Assembly (NCBI RefSeq): GCF_018613875.1
Contig: NZ_JAGGPJ010000041.1
Location: 1-63,851 of the forward strand
Reading direction: 5' to 3'
Origin: Arthrobacter sp. ISL-28
Lineage (GTDB): Bacteria > Actinomycetota > Actinomycetes > Actinomycetales > Micrococcaceae
DNA: 63,851 bases
The translations under genes and the position numbers were made by a program. The stretch's first letter is position 1. Each line of letters begins with the position of its first letter. This document shows, in pieces, positions 50,012 through 59,712 of the stretch. The notes beneath the pieces were generated by a model. It did not search any database and was not told the DNA's origin. It saw nothing but the letters and a program-made list of their open reading frames with translations.

Positions 50012-52640
50012 GTGTTCTAAGCGAGGCGGACTGGGCCGTGAGCGCACGGTGCAGGTGGCTCCGCTGCTCGATGATGATCCGGCGCAATGCCCGCGGCGCG
50101 CCCTCGTGGGACTGCAGCCAGGCGTCGGTCCGGGCGATAACCGGGTGTTGGTCAGCGGAGCCGTCGCCAGGCGTCAGGTCGCGCGAACCGGGGTACAGCC
50201 CTCGGACAATCCGGGTGGCGATTTCGATGCTCCGTTCGGCCCAGACCGTCTCCAGGCAGTCGAAGTACGGCTCCACAAAGGGATCCAGCAGTTCTGCCGG
50301 GCCGGTGTTGAAGCCGGCGATGGTCGCGCTGAGCAGCTGGTTGCTCAGCTCCGTGCCGCGCACCGCCGCATCCCACGCTGCTGCCTTCACAGCGGCTTCC
50401 GGCCGGGCCGCGAGCGCCGTGGCATGCCCTGCCCGTCCCGATGCGGTGGTGTCCCGCGCCAGCTCGGCGTGGAGCTCGGCCTCGCTGGCCTGGCCATGAG
50501 CGGCGAGGGAATGCCACAGGCTCCAGCGGAGCTCCGCGTCCACGGCCAGTCCCGGGATCTCGGCCGTGCCTTCAAGCAGGCCGCGGAGCAGCGGCAACTG
50601 GCTGCCGTCTGTCCGGCTGAGCGTGGCAAGGGTGCGCGCCCAGGCAAGCTGCTGGTCCGAGGCTGCCTCAGCCGCGCGCAACTCCCCGGCAGCAGCGGTG
50701 GCAAACGCCTCCCGGAGGTCATCGCGTTCGTCCGCCGGGACGTAGTGTTCCAGCGCGGTGGAGGCATTCCCCAAAATATTCAGCAGCACGCCGATCCCCG
50801 GTTCGGCCGGGGCGAAGCGCTGCACGGCCTCCACGTACAGTGCGGCAGGGGTCTCGCCGTCCCGGGCGGAGTTCCACAGTGCGCTCCAGCACAGGGCGCG
50901 GGCCATGGGGTCGCTGATCCTGTCCAGCGAACCGCGCACCGTGGCTTCAGAGACGGGATCCAGCCGGACTTTGGCGTAGCTAAGGTCCTCATCATTCACC
51001 AGCAGGAGGGCCGGCCGGGCCCTGCCGGCCAGCTCGGTCACCAGCTCCTCTGCCCCGGACAGGTCCGTCTCCACTGAGTCGGTGCGGACCAGCATGCCGG
51101 TGTCGTTGAAGTTGTAGAGCCCGATCCGCAGGCGGTGCGGGCGCAGTTCCTGCCGGCCGGTCGCGGGGTCCGGGGCATCCTGCCTGAGGATGACCCGCTC
51201 CAGAGTGGGCCGGCCCGGTACCTTTTCAGCGACGTCCAGCTCGATGCTGAGCGTGGAGATGCCGGAAGTCTGGAGCCACTGCCGGGCCCATGCCGCAAGG
51301 TCCCTGCCGGACGCGCGGCTGAGGGCGCCGAGGAGGTCGGCAAGGCTGGTGTTGGCATACTCGTGGTCCCTGAAATACTGCCGGGACCCGGCGATGAAGG
51401 CGTCAAAGCCGACATACGCCACGAGCTGCTTCAGGACGGAGGCGCCCTTGGCGTAGGTGATGCCGTCGAAGTTCTGCTTGGCTGCCTCGAGGTCGGGGAT
51501 GTCCGCCACGATCGGGTGGGTGGTGGGCAGCTGGTCCTGGACGTAGGCCCAGGCCTTCCGGTTGTTCGCGAAGTTGACCCAGGCCGTGTCCCAGCCCGTG
51601 GCGCGGTCCACGCCGAGCGTTCCCATGTAGTCCGCGAAGGACTCCTTCAGCCACAGGTCGTCCCACCACTGCATGGTGACTAGATCGCCGAACCACATGT
51701 GGGCCATCTCGTGCATGAGTGTGTTGGCGCGGGCCTGGTACTGCGAATCGGCGGCACGGGAGGTGAAGACATAGTTTTCCGTGAAGGTGACCAGGCCGGG
51801 GTTCTCCATGGCGCCCAGGTTGTATTCGGGCACGAAGGCCTGGTCGTATTTCCCCCACGGGTACGGGTAGTCAAAGAGCCGGTTGAAGAACTCCAGCCCC
51901 TGCTTGGTGAGTTTGAAGAGTTCGGCGGTGTCGAAGGAATCCGCCATGGAGGCGCGGCAATACAGTGCCAGTGGGACGTCAAGCCCCGTGCCGTCGTCGG
52001 ACTCCCTGCTCCACAGATCCTGCGCCTTGAAGTAGGGTCCCGCCAGTACGGTGGTGATGTAGGTGGACATCGGCAGCGTGGGAACGAAGTCCCAGCGGCT
52101 CGCCGCCGGATCCTCCGCCAGCGCGGTCCGCCGGGCCTCCGCCCCGTTGGAGGCCACGTGCCACCCCGAGGGGGCGGTGACGTGGAAGGTGAAGGAGGCC
52201 TTGAGGTCGGGCTGTTCAAAATTGGCGAACACGCGGCGGGCATCGGCGGGCTCGTACTGGGTGTAGAGGTAGCACTGTCCGTCTGCCGGATCGAAGAACC
52301 GGTGCATGCCCTCGCCGGACCGGCTGTAGAAGGCGGTGCCAGTGACCGTGACGGCGTTCTCCGCCTGCAGGTTGTCCAGGCGGATGCGTGAACCCGCCAC
52401 GGCCTCCGGGACGGGCAGCTGAACGCCGTTGAGGACCACGCTCTCGACCTCCCCGATGAAGTCCAGGAATGTCGACGCTCCGGGTTCGTTCGCGGAGAAG
52501 GTGATGGTGCTCCGGCTGGTGTAGCCGGGAGCCTCCGGATCGGGCGCGTTGCGGACGTCGAGGGAGACGTCGTACGCGTGCGTCGTGACCAGGGCCGACC
52601 GTGCTGCCGCTTCATGACGCTGGAGGTTCTTATTCGACAC
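49995..52640 (-). CDS. pepN: Aminopeptidase N (M1 family)
   Basis: 881-residue zinc aminopeptidase that removes N-terminal residues from peptides. Exopeptidase motif GAMEN, zinc motif H310-E-M-A-H314 and E333 (ESFADY), and the family VTMQWWDDLWLKE stretch. C-terminal ERAP1-like helical domain follows. GTG start at 52640. It starts 4 bp after the YeiH-type gene stop, so the two are co-transcribed. Its last codons include part of a palindromic element. Confidence 0.94.
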   Translation of the reverse strand: MSNKNLQRHEAAARSALVTTHAYDVSLDVRNAPDPEAPGYTSRSTITFSANEPGASTFLDFIGEVESVVLNGVQLPVPEAVAGSRIRLDNLQAENAVTVTGTAFYSRSGEGMHRFFDPADGQCYLYTQYEPADARRVFANFEQPDLKASFTFHVTAPSGWHVASNGAEARRTALAEDPAASRWDFVPTLPMSTYITTVLAGPYFKAQDLWSRESDDGTGLDVPLALYCRASMADSFDTAELFKLTKQGLEFFNRLFDYPYPWGKYDQAFVPEYNLGAMENPGLVTFTENYVFTSRAADSQYQARANTLMHEMAHMWFGDLVTMQWWDDLWLKESFADYMGTLGVDRATGWDTAWVNFANNRKAWAYVQDQLPTTHPIVADIPDLEAAKQNFDGITYAKGASVLKQLVAYVGFDAFIAGSRQYFRDHEYANTSLADLLGALSRASGRDLAAWARQWLQTSGISTLSIELDVAEKVPGRPTLERVILRQDAPDPATGRQELRPHRLRIGLYNFNDTGMLVRTDSVETDLSGAEELVTELAGRARPALLLVNDEDLSYAKVRLDPVSEATVRGSLDRISDPMARALCWSALWNSARDGETPAALYVEAVQRFAPAEPGIGVLLNILGNASTALEHYVPADERDDLREAFATAAAGELRAAEAASDQQLAWARTLATLSRTDGSQLPLLRGLLEGTAEIPGLAVDAELRWSLWHSLAAHGQASEAELHAELARDTTASGRAGHATALAARPEAAVKAAAWDAAVRGTELSNQLLSATIAGFNTGPAELLDPFVEPYFDCLETVWAERSIEIATRIVRGLYPGSRDLTPGDGSADQHPVIARTDAWLQSHEGAPRALRRIIIEQRSHLHRALTAQSASLRTPSTAP

Positions 52641-52644
52641 TCCG

Positions 52645-53763
52645 CTATTGAATCATGAGGACCGCTGCGGCCAGGCCAAGAACGCCTATCAGCAGCCACG
52701 ATGCGAGCGCCGCCATCACGGCCCGGAGTCCGGTGTGCAGCAGAGTGTGGATGCGGACGGCGGATCCGAGCCCGAAGAGCGCAGCCCCCAGCAGGATGTC
52801 CTGCAGCCCGGCCGCCGCGTCAAGCCAGCCTTCAGTAATCCATCCGGTGGACCGCAGCGCCACCATCGCCACGAATCCGACGACGAACAAGGGGACCACG
52901 GGCGGCAGCGCCTCAGGTACCACGCGCAGTGTCCCGGCGTCGGTTCCTGCCTTATTGCCGATCTGTGCTTGCGCCGTGCGGCGAGCCCGGCGCAGGGAAA
53001 CGATCCGCTGTTCCACTCCCGCTGCCGCCACCATGGGAGCCAGCAGGATGACGCGCGTCAGTTTAACGACGACGGCGATCGCCAGTGCCGCGGGGCCCGC
53101 GGTCTGCGCTGTGGCCACGACCTGGCCGACGTCGTGGACCGAGGCGCCGGTCCACGCGCCGAAAACCTCGGGGCTGAGGCGCAGCGGATGGACGAGCAGC
53201 GGCAGCACCCCGATGGCCAGCGTGCCGCAGAGGGTCACGAGCGCCACCGGCAGGACGGTGTCCGGGTGCCTGATCCGCCTCACCGCCGCCATGGCGCCGA
53301 TCGCCGAGGCACCGCAGATGGAAAACCCTGTGGCTATCAGGAGGGAGGCCTCCCGCGGAAGCCTGAAGAGGCGCGATATCCCATAGGTGCCCGCAAAGCT
53401 GGCCAGCACCACGGCCGTAATGAGCAGCAGGGAGGTCCAGCCGAGTCCCAGCACGTCTGCGATGCCGACCTTGAGTCCAAGGAGCACGATGCCGCCGCGC
53501 ATCAGGTGCTTCCCTGCGAAGTCCAGTCCGGGCCTGGCCCGGCCGGCCGTCCATACCGCAGCGAACGGCAGATTGGCCGCCAGCAGGCCGAGGACCACGG
53601 CCAACGTCATTGCCGGAAGGGCAGGAATGGCGGCATGGATCAGGAAGGCAGCGGCGAGCGCCACCACCGCGGTCAGCAGGCCGGGAAGATTCCGGGTAAG
53701 GTTCTGGTGCACCACCCTGCGCGGCCGCGGCAGCGGCGTCGTCGGGGATCGGAAGTCTGGCAC
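52645..53763 (-). CDS. YeiH family (UPF0324) putative sulfate/anion exporter
   Basis: 372-residue membrane protein with about ten helices. YeiH family signs: KHLMRGGIVLLGLKVG, FSICGASAIGAMAAV, EVFGAWTGASVHDVGQVVATA and VVVKLTRVILLAPM. A 20-residue hydrophilic N-terminus precedes the first helix. GTG start at 53763. The family is annotated as sulfate exporter by inference only. Operon with pepN. Confidence 0.88.
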   Translation of the reverse strand: MPDFRSPTTPLPRPRRVVHQNLTRNLPGLLTAVVALAAAFLIHAAIPALPAMTLAVVLGLLAANLPFAAVWTAGRARPGLDFAGKHLMRGGIVLLGLKVGIADVLGLGWTSLLLITAVVLASFAGTYGISRLFRLPREASLLIATGFSICGASAIGAMAAVRRIRHPDTVLPVALVTLCGTLAIGVLPLLVHPLRLSPEVFGAWTGASVHDVGQVVATAQTAGPAALAIAVVVKLTRVILLAPMVAAAGVEQRIVSLRRARRTAQAQIGNKAGTDAGTLRVVPEALPPVVPLFVVGFVAMVALRSTGWITEGWLDAAAGLQDILLGAALFGLGSAVRIHTLLHTGLRAVMAALASWLLIGVLGLAAAVLMIQ

Positions 53764-53867
53764 GTCCCAACCATGCCGGACAGTGGCGGTAAAAGACCAA
53801 CCGGAGGGCCCGCCAACACGCCAGGACGGGTCCGGAAATGAATTTGCGACAAAAAGGTGGTTGGCTA

Positions 53868-55430
53868 ATGAGCATGTCTGACCTATTCCAGGATTACTCC
53901 GAGGCGGCTGCCCGCACGGGTGCCTATGACGAGATGTTTGCCCCCGGGCAACTGGCCCGCAAATCCTACGGGCAGGTCGCCGGCGCCCTCCGGGAGCTTT
54001 CGCTTGCCGATGTCAGCGCGCGCGCTGACTCGATGGCGCGGACGTTCCTGGACCGCGGCGTGACTTTTGACTTCGCGGGGGAGGAGCGTCCCTTCCCCCT
54101 GGACATCGTTCCGCGCGTGATCCCGGTTGACGAGTGGGACGTCCTGGAACGCGGCGTGGCCCAGCGTGTGCGGGCACTGGAGGCGTTCCTCAACGACGTC
54201 TACGACAAAATGACGGTCGTGTCCGACGGCGTGATCCCCAGGCAGCTTGTCACAACCAGCGCGCACTTCCACCGCGCGGTCCACGGCTTCGAACCGGCCG
54301 GCGGCGTCCGTGTGCATATCTCCGGCATCGACGTGGTCCGCGATGCCGCAGGGACGTTCAGGGTCCTTGAGGACAACGTCCGCGTGCCGTCCGGCGTCAG
54401 CTACGTGCTGGAAAACCGGCGGGCCATGGCGAAGGGCCTGCCGGAGGCTTTCGGCCAGCAACTTATCCGTCCGGTGGAGGAATACCCGCGCCGGCTGTTG
54501 TCCGCCCTGCGCAAGACAGCGCCCTCCGGCGTCGATGACCCCACGGTTGTGGTGCTCACCCCGGGCGTCTTCAACAGCGCCTACTTCGAGCACACCCTCC
54601 TCGCCGGCCTCATGGGCGTGGAGCTCGTCGAGGGCCGCGACCTCATCTGCCGCGGCAACCGCGTGTACATGCGCACCACTGACGGCGAGCAGCGCGTCGA
54701 CGTCATCTACAAGCGGATCGACGACGACTTCCTGGACCCGCTGCAATTCCGCTCGGACTCCATGCTCGGCTGCCCTGGCCTGGTCAACGCCGCCCGCGCC
54801 GGCGGCGTGACCATCGCCAACGCCGTGGGGAACGGCGTGGCCGACGACAAGCTGGTCTACAGCTACGTCCCTGACCTGATCCGCTACTACCTCGGCGAAG
54901 AGCCCGTCATCGCCAACGTCGACACCTTCCGCCTTGAGGAAAAAGAAGCCCGCGAGCACGTCCTCGACCGGCTGGACGAACTCGTGGTCAAGCCCGTGGA
55001 CGGCTCAGGCGGAAAGGGCCTCGTGATCGGCCCGGACGCGTCCAAGGACGAACTCGAGGCCCTGCGCAAGCGGGTCATCGCCGACCCCCGCGGCTGGATT
55101 GCCCAGCCCGTCCTGCAGCTGTCCACGGTGCCCACGCTCAGCGGCGACAAGTTCGGCCCCCGCCACGTCGACCTCCGGCCGTTTGCCATCAACGACGGCG
55201 ACGACGTCTGGGTCCTTCCCGGCGGCCTCACCCGCGTTGCCCTGAAGGAAGGTTCACTGATCGTGAACTCCAGCCAGGGCGGCGGATCCAAGGACACCTG
55301 GGTGCTGGCGGATTCCCCGCAGGTCCCGGTGGAGAAGCTGCCGCGGCAGTCCATCACCGTCCGGGAACGCGTCTCCGTGTGGCCGGTCGAAAGCAACTGG
55401 CGGGACCGCCAGTCAGAGCAGCAGCAGTGA
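53868..55430 (+). CDS. Circularly permuted type 2 ATP-grasp protein
   Basis: 520-residue ATP-grasp protein predicted to form peptide-like bonds. Typical stretches: SGIDVVRDAAGTFRVLEDNVRVPSGVSYVLENR, VDVIYKRIDDDFLDPLQF and VVKPVDGSGGKGLVIG. ATG 53868 has AAAGGTGG at 7 nt distance; ATG 53838 and 53874 are alternatives. First gene of a three-gene set with an alpha-E protein and a transglutaminase. Such sets were noted as predicted peptide-modification systems; the product is unknown. Confidence 0.92.
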   Translation: MSMSDLFQDYSEAAARTGAYDEMFAPGQLARKSYGQVAGALRELSLADVSARADSMARTFLDRGVTFDFAGEERPFPLDIVPRVIPVDEWDVLERGVAQRVRALEAFLNDVYDKMTVVSDGVIPRQLVTTSAHFHRAVHGFEPAGGVRVHISGIDVVRDAAGTFRVLEDNVRVPSGVSYVLENRRAMAKGLPEAFGQQLIRPVEEYPRRLLSALRKTAPSGVDDPTVVVLTPGVFNSAYFEHTLLAGLMGVELVEGRDLICRGNRVYMRTTDGEQRVDVIYKRIDDDFLDPLQFRSDSMLGCPGLVNAARAGGVTIANAVGNGVADDKLVYSYVPDLIRYYLGEEPVIANVDTFRLEEKEAREHVLDRLDELVVKPVDGSGGKGLVIGPDASKDELEALRKRVIADPRGWIAQPVLQLSTVPTLSGDKFGPRHVDLRPFAINDGDDVWVLPGGLTRVALKEGSLIVNSSQGGGSKDTWVLADSPQVPVEKLPRQSITVRERVSVWPVESNWRDRQSEQQQ

Positions 55431-55514
55431 GGCAGGCTCCGGCAATGCCCATATCCGCACCCAGTCCATCAGACCGGTTTCCCGTCAGCACGCTCGCGCA
55501 GGAAGTAGACGCAC

Positions 55515-56441
55515 ATGCTTAGCCGAATTGCCGAGTCCCTTTTCTGGATCGGCCGCTACGTTGAACGGGCCGATGGAACAGCCCGCATCCTCGATGTCCA
55601 CCTCGAACGTCTGAACCACCTGCCCACGGAGGAGCGGCGCAGCGTTGCCCGTGAACTGCTGGCGGTCATGGGGGCCCGGCCCGAGAGCGAGGACTTCGGC
55701 CTTGAGGAGCTGCTGCATGCCCTCGCCTACGACAAGCACAGCGCCACATCCATCGCCGGCTCGCTCGGCGCGGCCCGTGAGAACGCGCGCCGCGCCCGGG
55801 AGACCGTGTCATCCGGCCTGTGGGAAAGCCTCAACACCACCTATTACGGCCTCAACCAGCACCGCAAGGACGTTGTGGGCACCTACCGTTTCTGCCACTG
55901 GGTGCTGGAGCGGACCGCGATGGTCAGCGGCCTGGCGGACACCACGGTCAGCCACGACGACAGCTGGCTGTTCCTTGCCCTGGGCCGCTCCCTCGAGCGG
56001 GCCGACATGACGGCCCGCATGCTCTCCACCCGCGATGTCCTCTCGGCAGGCATGTCCTGGGTGAACATGCTGCGCTGCGCCGGCGCCTACGAGTCGTTCC
56101 TGAGGACCCGCCGCGCGGCGTTCGGCGACCAGCACGCCGCCGAGTTCCTGCTGCTGGACCGGCTGTTCCCGCGCTCAATTGTCTATGCGCTGCGCGATGC
56201 CGACGAGTGCCTGGCGAAGCTGGATCCCTCGGCCCAGCGCGTCGGCTTCATCAATGACGCCCGCAGGATCGTGGGCCAGGCGCGCACCTTCCTCGAGTTC
56301 CATCGGACGGACGACCTCATGTCGGAGCTGCCGGAGCACATGGAACGCGTGCAGAAGGCTGTCTCGCAGGCCTCGGATGCCATTTCCCGTAAGTACTTCA
56401 ATCAGGCGGACGAACTTGCCTGGGTGGGAGAAGTTTCATGA
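55515..56441 (+). CDS. Alpha-E domain protein
   Basis: 308-residue helical protein of the alpha-E family. It starts MLSRIAESLFWIGRYVERADGTARILDVHL and continues ARRARETVSSGLWESLNTTYY; LGRSLERADMTARML repeats the ERADxTAR theme. Function is unknown, though it almost always accompanies the ATP-grasp protein and transglutaminase found on both sides here. It overlaps the transglutaminase gene by 4 bp. Confidence 0.92.
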   Translation: MLSRIAESLFWIGRYVERADGTARILDVHLERLNHLPTEERRSVARELLAVMGARPESEDFGLEELLHALAYDKHSATSIAGSLGAARENARRARETVSSGLWESLNTTYYGLNQHRKDVVGTYRFCHWVLERTAMVSGLADTTVSHDDSWLFLALGRSLERADMTARMLSTRDVLSAGMSWVNMLRCAGAYESFLRTRRAAFGDQHAAEFLLLDRLFPRSIVYALRDADECLAKLDPSAQRVGFINDARRIVGQARTFLEFHRTDDLMSELPEHMERVQKAVSQASDAISRKYFNQADELAWVGEVS

Positions 56442-57289
56442 CCCGGCTGAGCATTGTCCACAGGACCGGCTACCAGTACAACAAGCGGGTGACCCTCTCC
56501 TACAACGAGGCCCGCATGACTCCGCTGACGGATCCGCAGCAGGTGGTGCTGGAGTCCTCGATGAAGGTCTCCCCGTCGCAGGCGGCGGTGAGCAGCTACC
56601 GCGACTACTGGGGCACCCGGGTCACGGCGTTCGACATGCAGATGCCGCACGAGCATCTTGAGGTGCTGTCCACGACAACGGTCGAAGTCCACCGGGTGGA
56701 GCGCATTCCCTCGGAAGCGGAGATCGTGGGCTGGGACGTCTTGGCCGAGCCGGAAACCCTCAATGAGTTCAGCGACTGGGTCCCCCAGTCGCAGCTGACC
56801 GGCCCTGGCGAAGAAGTCCTCAGCGTCATCCCCGGGGTTGTGGAGGGCAAGAACCCGCACGAGGCAGCCATGGCAATCTTTGAGTGGATGCGCGGGGAGA
56901 TGACCTACATGAGTGGCACTACGGGCGTCACCACCAACGCCGAGGAAGCCTGGAACCAGCGGCAGGGCGTGTGCCAGGACCTCGCGCATCTGGCCATCGG
57001 GGCGCTGCGCAGCAGCGGGATCCCTGCCCGGTATGTGTCCGGTTACCTTCACCCGCGCTCGACGGCGGGAATCGGCGAGTCGGTTGCCGGCCAGTCCCAC
57101 GCGTGGCTGGAATGGTGGGACGGTGTGTGGCGCAGCTGGGATCCCACGAACCACAAACCTGCCGGCGACTTCCACGTCACCGTGGCGCGCGGCCGCGACT
57201 ACCGTGATGTCCCCCCGCTTAAGGGCATCCTTTCCGGCGGCGGCGGGTCCAACCTCAGCGTCAGCGTGGAAATCACCCGTCTCGCATAA
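56438..57289 (+). CDS. Transglutaminase-like family protein
   Basis: 283-residue cysteine-protease-fold protein. Family N-terminal domain MTRLSIVHRTGYQYNKRVTL, then the catalytic core: Cys in RQGVCQDLAHLAIG, His in SHAWLEWW and Asp in WDPTNHKPAG. Ends VSVEITRLA. It overlaps the alpha-E gene (ATGA). The triad Cys-His-Asp looks complete, so it is probably a peptidase or amide-transfer enzyme acting with the ATP-grasp protein. Confidence 0.93.
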   Translation: MTRLSIVHRTGYQYNKRVTLSYNEARMTPLTDPQQVVLESSMKVSPSQAAVSSYRDYWGTRVTAFDMQMPHEHLEVLSTTTVEVHRVERIPSEAEIVGWDVLAEPETLNEFSDWVPQSQLTGPGEEVLSVIPGVVEGKNPHEAAMAIFEWMRGEMTYMSGTTGVTTNAEEAWNQRQGVCQDLAHLAIGALRSSGIPARYVSGYLHPRSTAGIGESVAGQSHAWLEWWDGVWRSWDPTNHKPAGDFHVTVARGRDYRDVPPLKGILSGGGGSNLSVSVEITRLA

Positions 57290-57610
57290 GCGCGGCGGGC
57301 TGGCGCGGATGGGGCCGATCCAGCGCCGGGGCCTGTCCTTACTCGCGGGAGGATGCGGTATGCCCGCCAGTGCGCCGCGAGGGACAGATAACGGGTTTCC
57401 CGCGTTGCTGATTGAGCAGGGCGGCGTTTCTTCGGTGGCCAGCGGGCTAAACAGGTCTTGATCGAGCCAGAGGGCACACCCCGGCCAGACCATCGCCGAC
57501 CCCGCGCCGTGACTTCGGACTCCTTAGCTGCCGTAAAGGAATACCAAGGCTCCCAGGGATCTTGTTCTAAACAAGGCGCCGACCACCGGCAGCCTCGTGA
57601 AAGGACCTCC
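57290..57610. promoter_or_regulatory. Leader region with CTTGTT-CTA-AACAAG operator-like palindrome
   Basis: 320 bp without a convincing gene. The only clear signal is the perfect 15-bp palindrome at 57561-57575, 36 bp before the small-protein start, which could be an operator. AAAGGA at 57599 is the ribosome site of the next gene. Confidence 0.4.
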
Positions 57611-57886
57611 TTGCCCACTCCCTTTATCCCGTTCACCATGTGCGCTACCGTCCGCGAGGACCACAAGCGTTCCTTCCGCACCGATATTGAACGCCTTACT
57701 TCCGCCCATCGTGGCTGGGCACCGCTGGACGTGCTCACGTCCACCGGCACAAAGGCGCTGCTGCGCGGAGCAGTACCGAAAAGCGTTCACACCGCCACAG
57801 ATGCGAGCCTTGCCCGCTACCTGCAGGAACGCCTTGCCGCCGACACGGATATCAATCTCGATCTCACGGTCAGCATCGAGCGGTAA
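57611..57886 (+). CDS. Small protein of unknown function
   Basis: About 91 residues from TTG 57611, which has AAAGGA 6 nt upstream (ATG 57638, MCATVREDH, is an alternative). No family recognised. The C-terminal part is regular and rich in charged residues (DASLARYLQERLAADTD), and ends VSIER. No membrane segment, one Cys. Followed by a good hairpin terminator, which supports a real transcription unit. Confidence 0.6.
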   Translation: MPTPFIPFTMCATVREDHKRSFRTDIERLTSAHRGWAPLDVLTSTGTKALLRGAVPKSVHTATDASLARYLQERLAADTDINLDLTVSIER

Positions 57887-57945
57887 CCGTCGCTTCTGGC
57901 TTCCCTGCAGCCGCCGGAGTCCGCGTTAAACCCGTTGTTCACAGG

Positions 57946-57978
57946 AAGATGGCACCGACTTTCGGTCGGTGCCATCTT
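57946..57978 (+). terminator. Intrinsic terminator of the small-protein gene
   Basis: 14-bp perfect stem AAGATGGCACCGAC/GTCGGTGCCATCTT with a TTTCG loop, followed by GTTTC. Confidence 0.75.
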
Positions 57979-58001
57979 GTTTCAATGTAGGAATCGTTAG
58001 G

Positions 58002-58202
58002 TCAGTTCTTCCTTGTCTGAAGGCCTGCAAGTGTCCAGAGGCAGGGTGTGCCGGAAGCACTGGGGAAAAGTCGGCCTTCGTACAGCGAGATGCTCATTCC
58101 CGTTGATAGTTCGCAGTGCGTTCCGGTCATTTGCAGCCGTGGCGCCGCTGGCTTCGTGACCCCGCGGGCCCTCTTCTCGGCCACCGAAATCCTCTTTTTC
58201 AT
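58002..58202 (-). CDS. Possible small protein coupled to the MFS gene
   Basis: 66-residue frame that starts in the MFS stop codon (ATGA overlap at 58199-58202), MKKRISVAEKRARGV onward. Basic N-terminus, two cysteines, no membrane segment. The overlap argues for translation, but nothing is recognised and no clear ribosome site precedes it. Confidence 0.35.
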   Translation of the reverse strand: MKKRISVAEKRARGVTKPAAPRLQMTGTHCELSTGMSISLYEGRLFPSASGTPCLWTLAGLQTRKN

Positions 58203-59560
58203 CGGGTTCCGCTTTCCACAAGCTCAGCCGTAGCCTGCAGGTATTCCTCGTCTTCAGTGACGTTGGAGTCCCGGCCGAGGGCCAGGCCCACCAGGGTCAG
58301 CAAGCATGCGACGCTCAGGTACATGGCAACCGGGACCCAGCTGTGGAAGGTGCTCTGCAGCAGAGTGAACATGAACGGTGCAATGGCGCCGCCGATGATT
58401 CCCGCGAATGTGTAGGCAAGCGAGCTGCCGGTGGAGCGGAGCCGGGGCGTGAATTGCTCGACAACGAAGGCGGCCTGTGGTCCGTACATGAAGGAGTGGC
58501 AGAGCAGGCCCAGAACAGTGCCCACGATCAGCATGGCCGGGGACCGTCCCTCGAGAACGATGAAGAACAAGTACGCCCACACTGCGGCCGCCACGGCCGC
58601 AACCCCGTAGACCAGTCGGCGGTTGATGCGGTCGGAGACAGCACCGGCAAGCGGCATCGTGAAGAGCTGGAGTGCCGAACCGATGAGTACCGCCACCAGC
58701 ACCTGGCCGCGGTCGAAGCCGAGCTCCCGAATGCCGTAGGTGAGCGTAAAGACGGTGCACAACGCGTAGGTGACATCCGGGCCGATCCGGCTGAGCATTG
58801 CTGCCATGAGCGGCCGGCGCTGGGTTGCAAGGACTTCCCTGATCGGGGCCTTGGGCTTGTCGCCCCTGGCTTCCATGGCCTTGAAGATGGGGGTGTCCTC
58901 AAGCTTGAGCCGGATCCACAACCCGAACGCCACGAGCAGCGCTGAGATCAGGAAGGCAATTCTCCAGCCGAACTCAAGGAATGCTTCTTCCGACAGGGAA
59001 AGTGTCAGAACGGCAAGGGCGCCGTTGGCCATCAGGTTGCCTGCCGGCGGGCCGATTTGGGCGGCCGAGGCCCAGAAGCCGCGGCGGTTCGGGTCACCGA
59101 ACTCGCTGGACAGCAGAACCGCGCCGCCCCATTCGCCGCCGACGCCCACGCCCTGGGCGAAACGCAGGAAGACCAGGATGGCGGGTGCGATGATTCCGAT
59201 GTTGTCATACGTGGGCAGCAGGCCGATGAGGAAGGTCGCCACGCCGATCAGCATCAGCGTGAAGACGAGGATCTTCTTGCGCCCGATCTCGTCACCGAGG
59301 CGGCCAAAGATGATGCCGCCGACCGGTCGGGAAATGTAGCCCACGGCATATGTTGAGAACGCAAGCAGGGTGCCCGTTACCGGGTCTGAGGCCGGGAAGA
59401 AGATCAGCGGAAAAACGATCGCGGCCGCTGCGGAGTAGACCGCGAAGTCATAAAACTCCAGTGCGGTGCCGGTCAGGCTGGCCGCGAATGCCTTGTACAT
59501 GCCCTTGCGCCCGACAAAGGGTTTAGGGGCGCCGGAGGCCAGTACAGATTGATTGGCCAT
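58199..59560 (-). CDS. MFS transporter of the metabolite:H+ symporter (MHS) family
   Basis: 453-residue 12-helix transporter of the ShiA/ProP-like MHS group. Signs are GTALEFYDFAVYSAAAAIVFP in helix 1, the RP-x-G-GRLGDEIGRKK loop (SRPVGGIIFGRLGDEIGRKK) and GVGVGGEWGGAVLL. Takes up an organic acid or similar compound with protons; substrate unknown. ATG 59560. Two perfect palindromes about 150 bp upstream point to GntR-type control. Confidence 0.9.
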   Translation of the reverse strand: MANQSVLASGAPKPFVGRKGMYKAFAASLTGTALEFYDFAVYSAAAAIVFPLIFFPASDPVTGTLLAFSTYAVGYISRPVGGIIFGRLGDEIGRKKILVFTLMLIGVATFLIGLLPTYDNIGIIAPAILVFLRFAQGVGVGGEWGGAVLLSSEFGDPNRRGFWASAAQIGPPAGNLMANGALAVLTLSLSEEAFLEFGWRIAFLISALLVAFGLWIRLKLEDTPIFKAMEARGDKPKAPIREVLATQRRPLMAAMLSRIGPDVTYALCTVFTLTYGIRELGFDRGQVLVAVLIGSALQLFTMPLAGAVSDRINRRLVYGVAAVAAAVWAYLFFIVLEGRSPAMLIVGTVLGLLCHSFMYGPQAAFVVEQFTPRLRSTGSSLAYTFAGIIGGAIAPFMFTLLQSTFHSWVPVAMYLSVACLLTLVGLALGRDSNVTEDEEYLQATAELVESGTR

Positions 59561-59712
59561 TTTTATCCTCCATCAAGAGTGGATGTCATCCGCGTGCATC
59601 GGATGGGGTGCGGTGCGCCTGGTTGTCCGGGCCTGTGACGCTGACAAGTTGCGCATTGGGGGAGCTTTCGGCGGGAATTCCCGCCAGATGAAACTTCGCC
59701 TAGGTGGTGCGA

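Noticed and set aside
53883..54959. 358-codon minus-strand frame opposite the ATP-grasp gene
   Set aside because: Shadow frame produced by GC-rich codons; no motif, no ribosome site.
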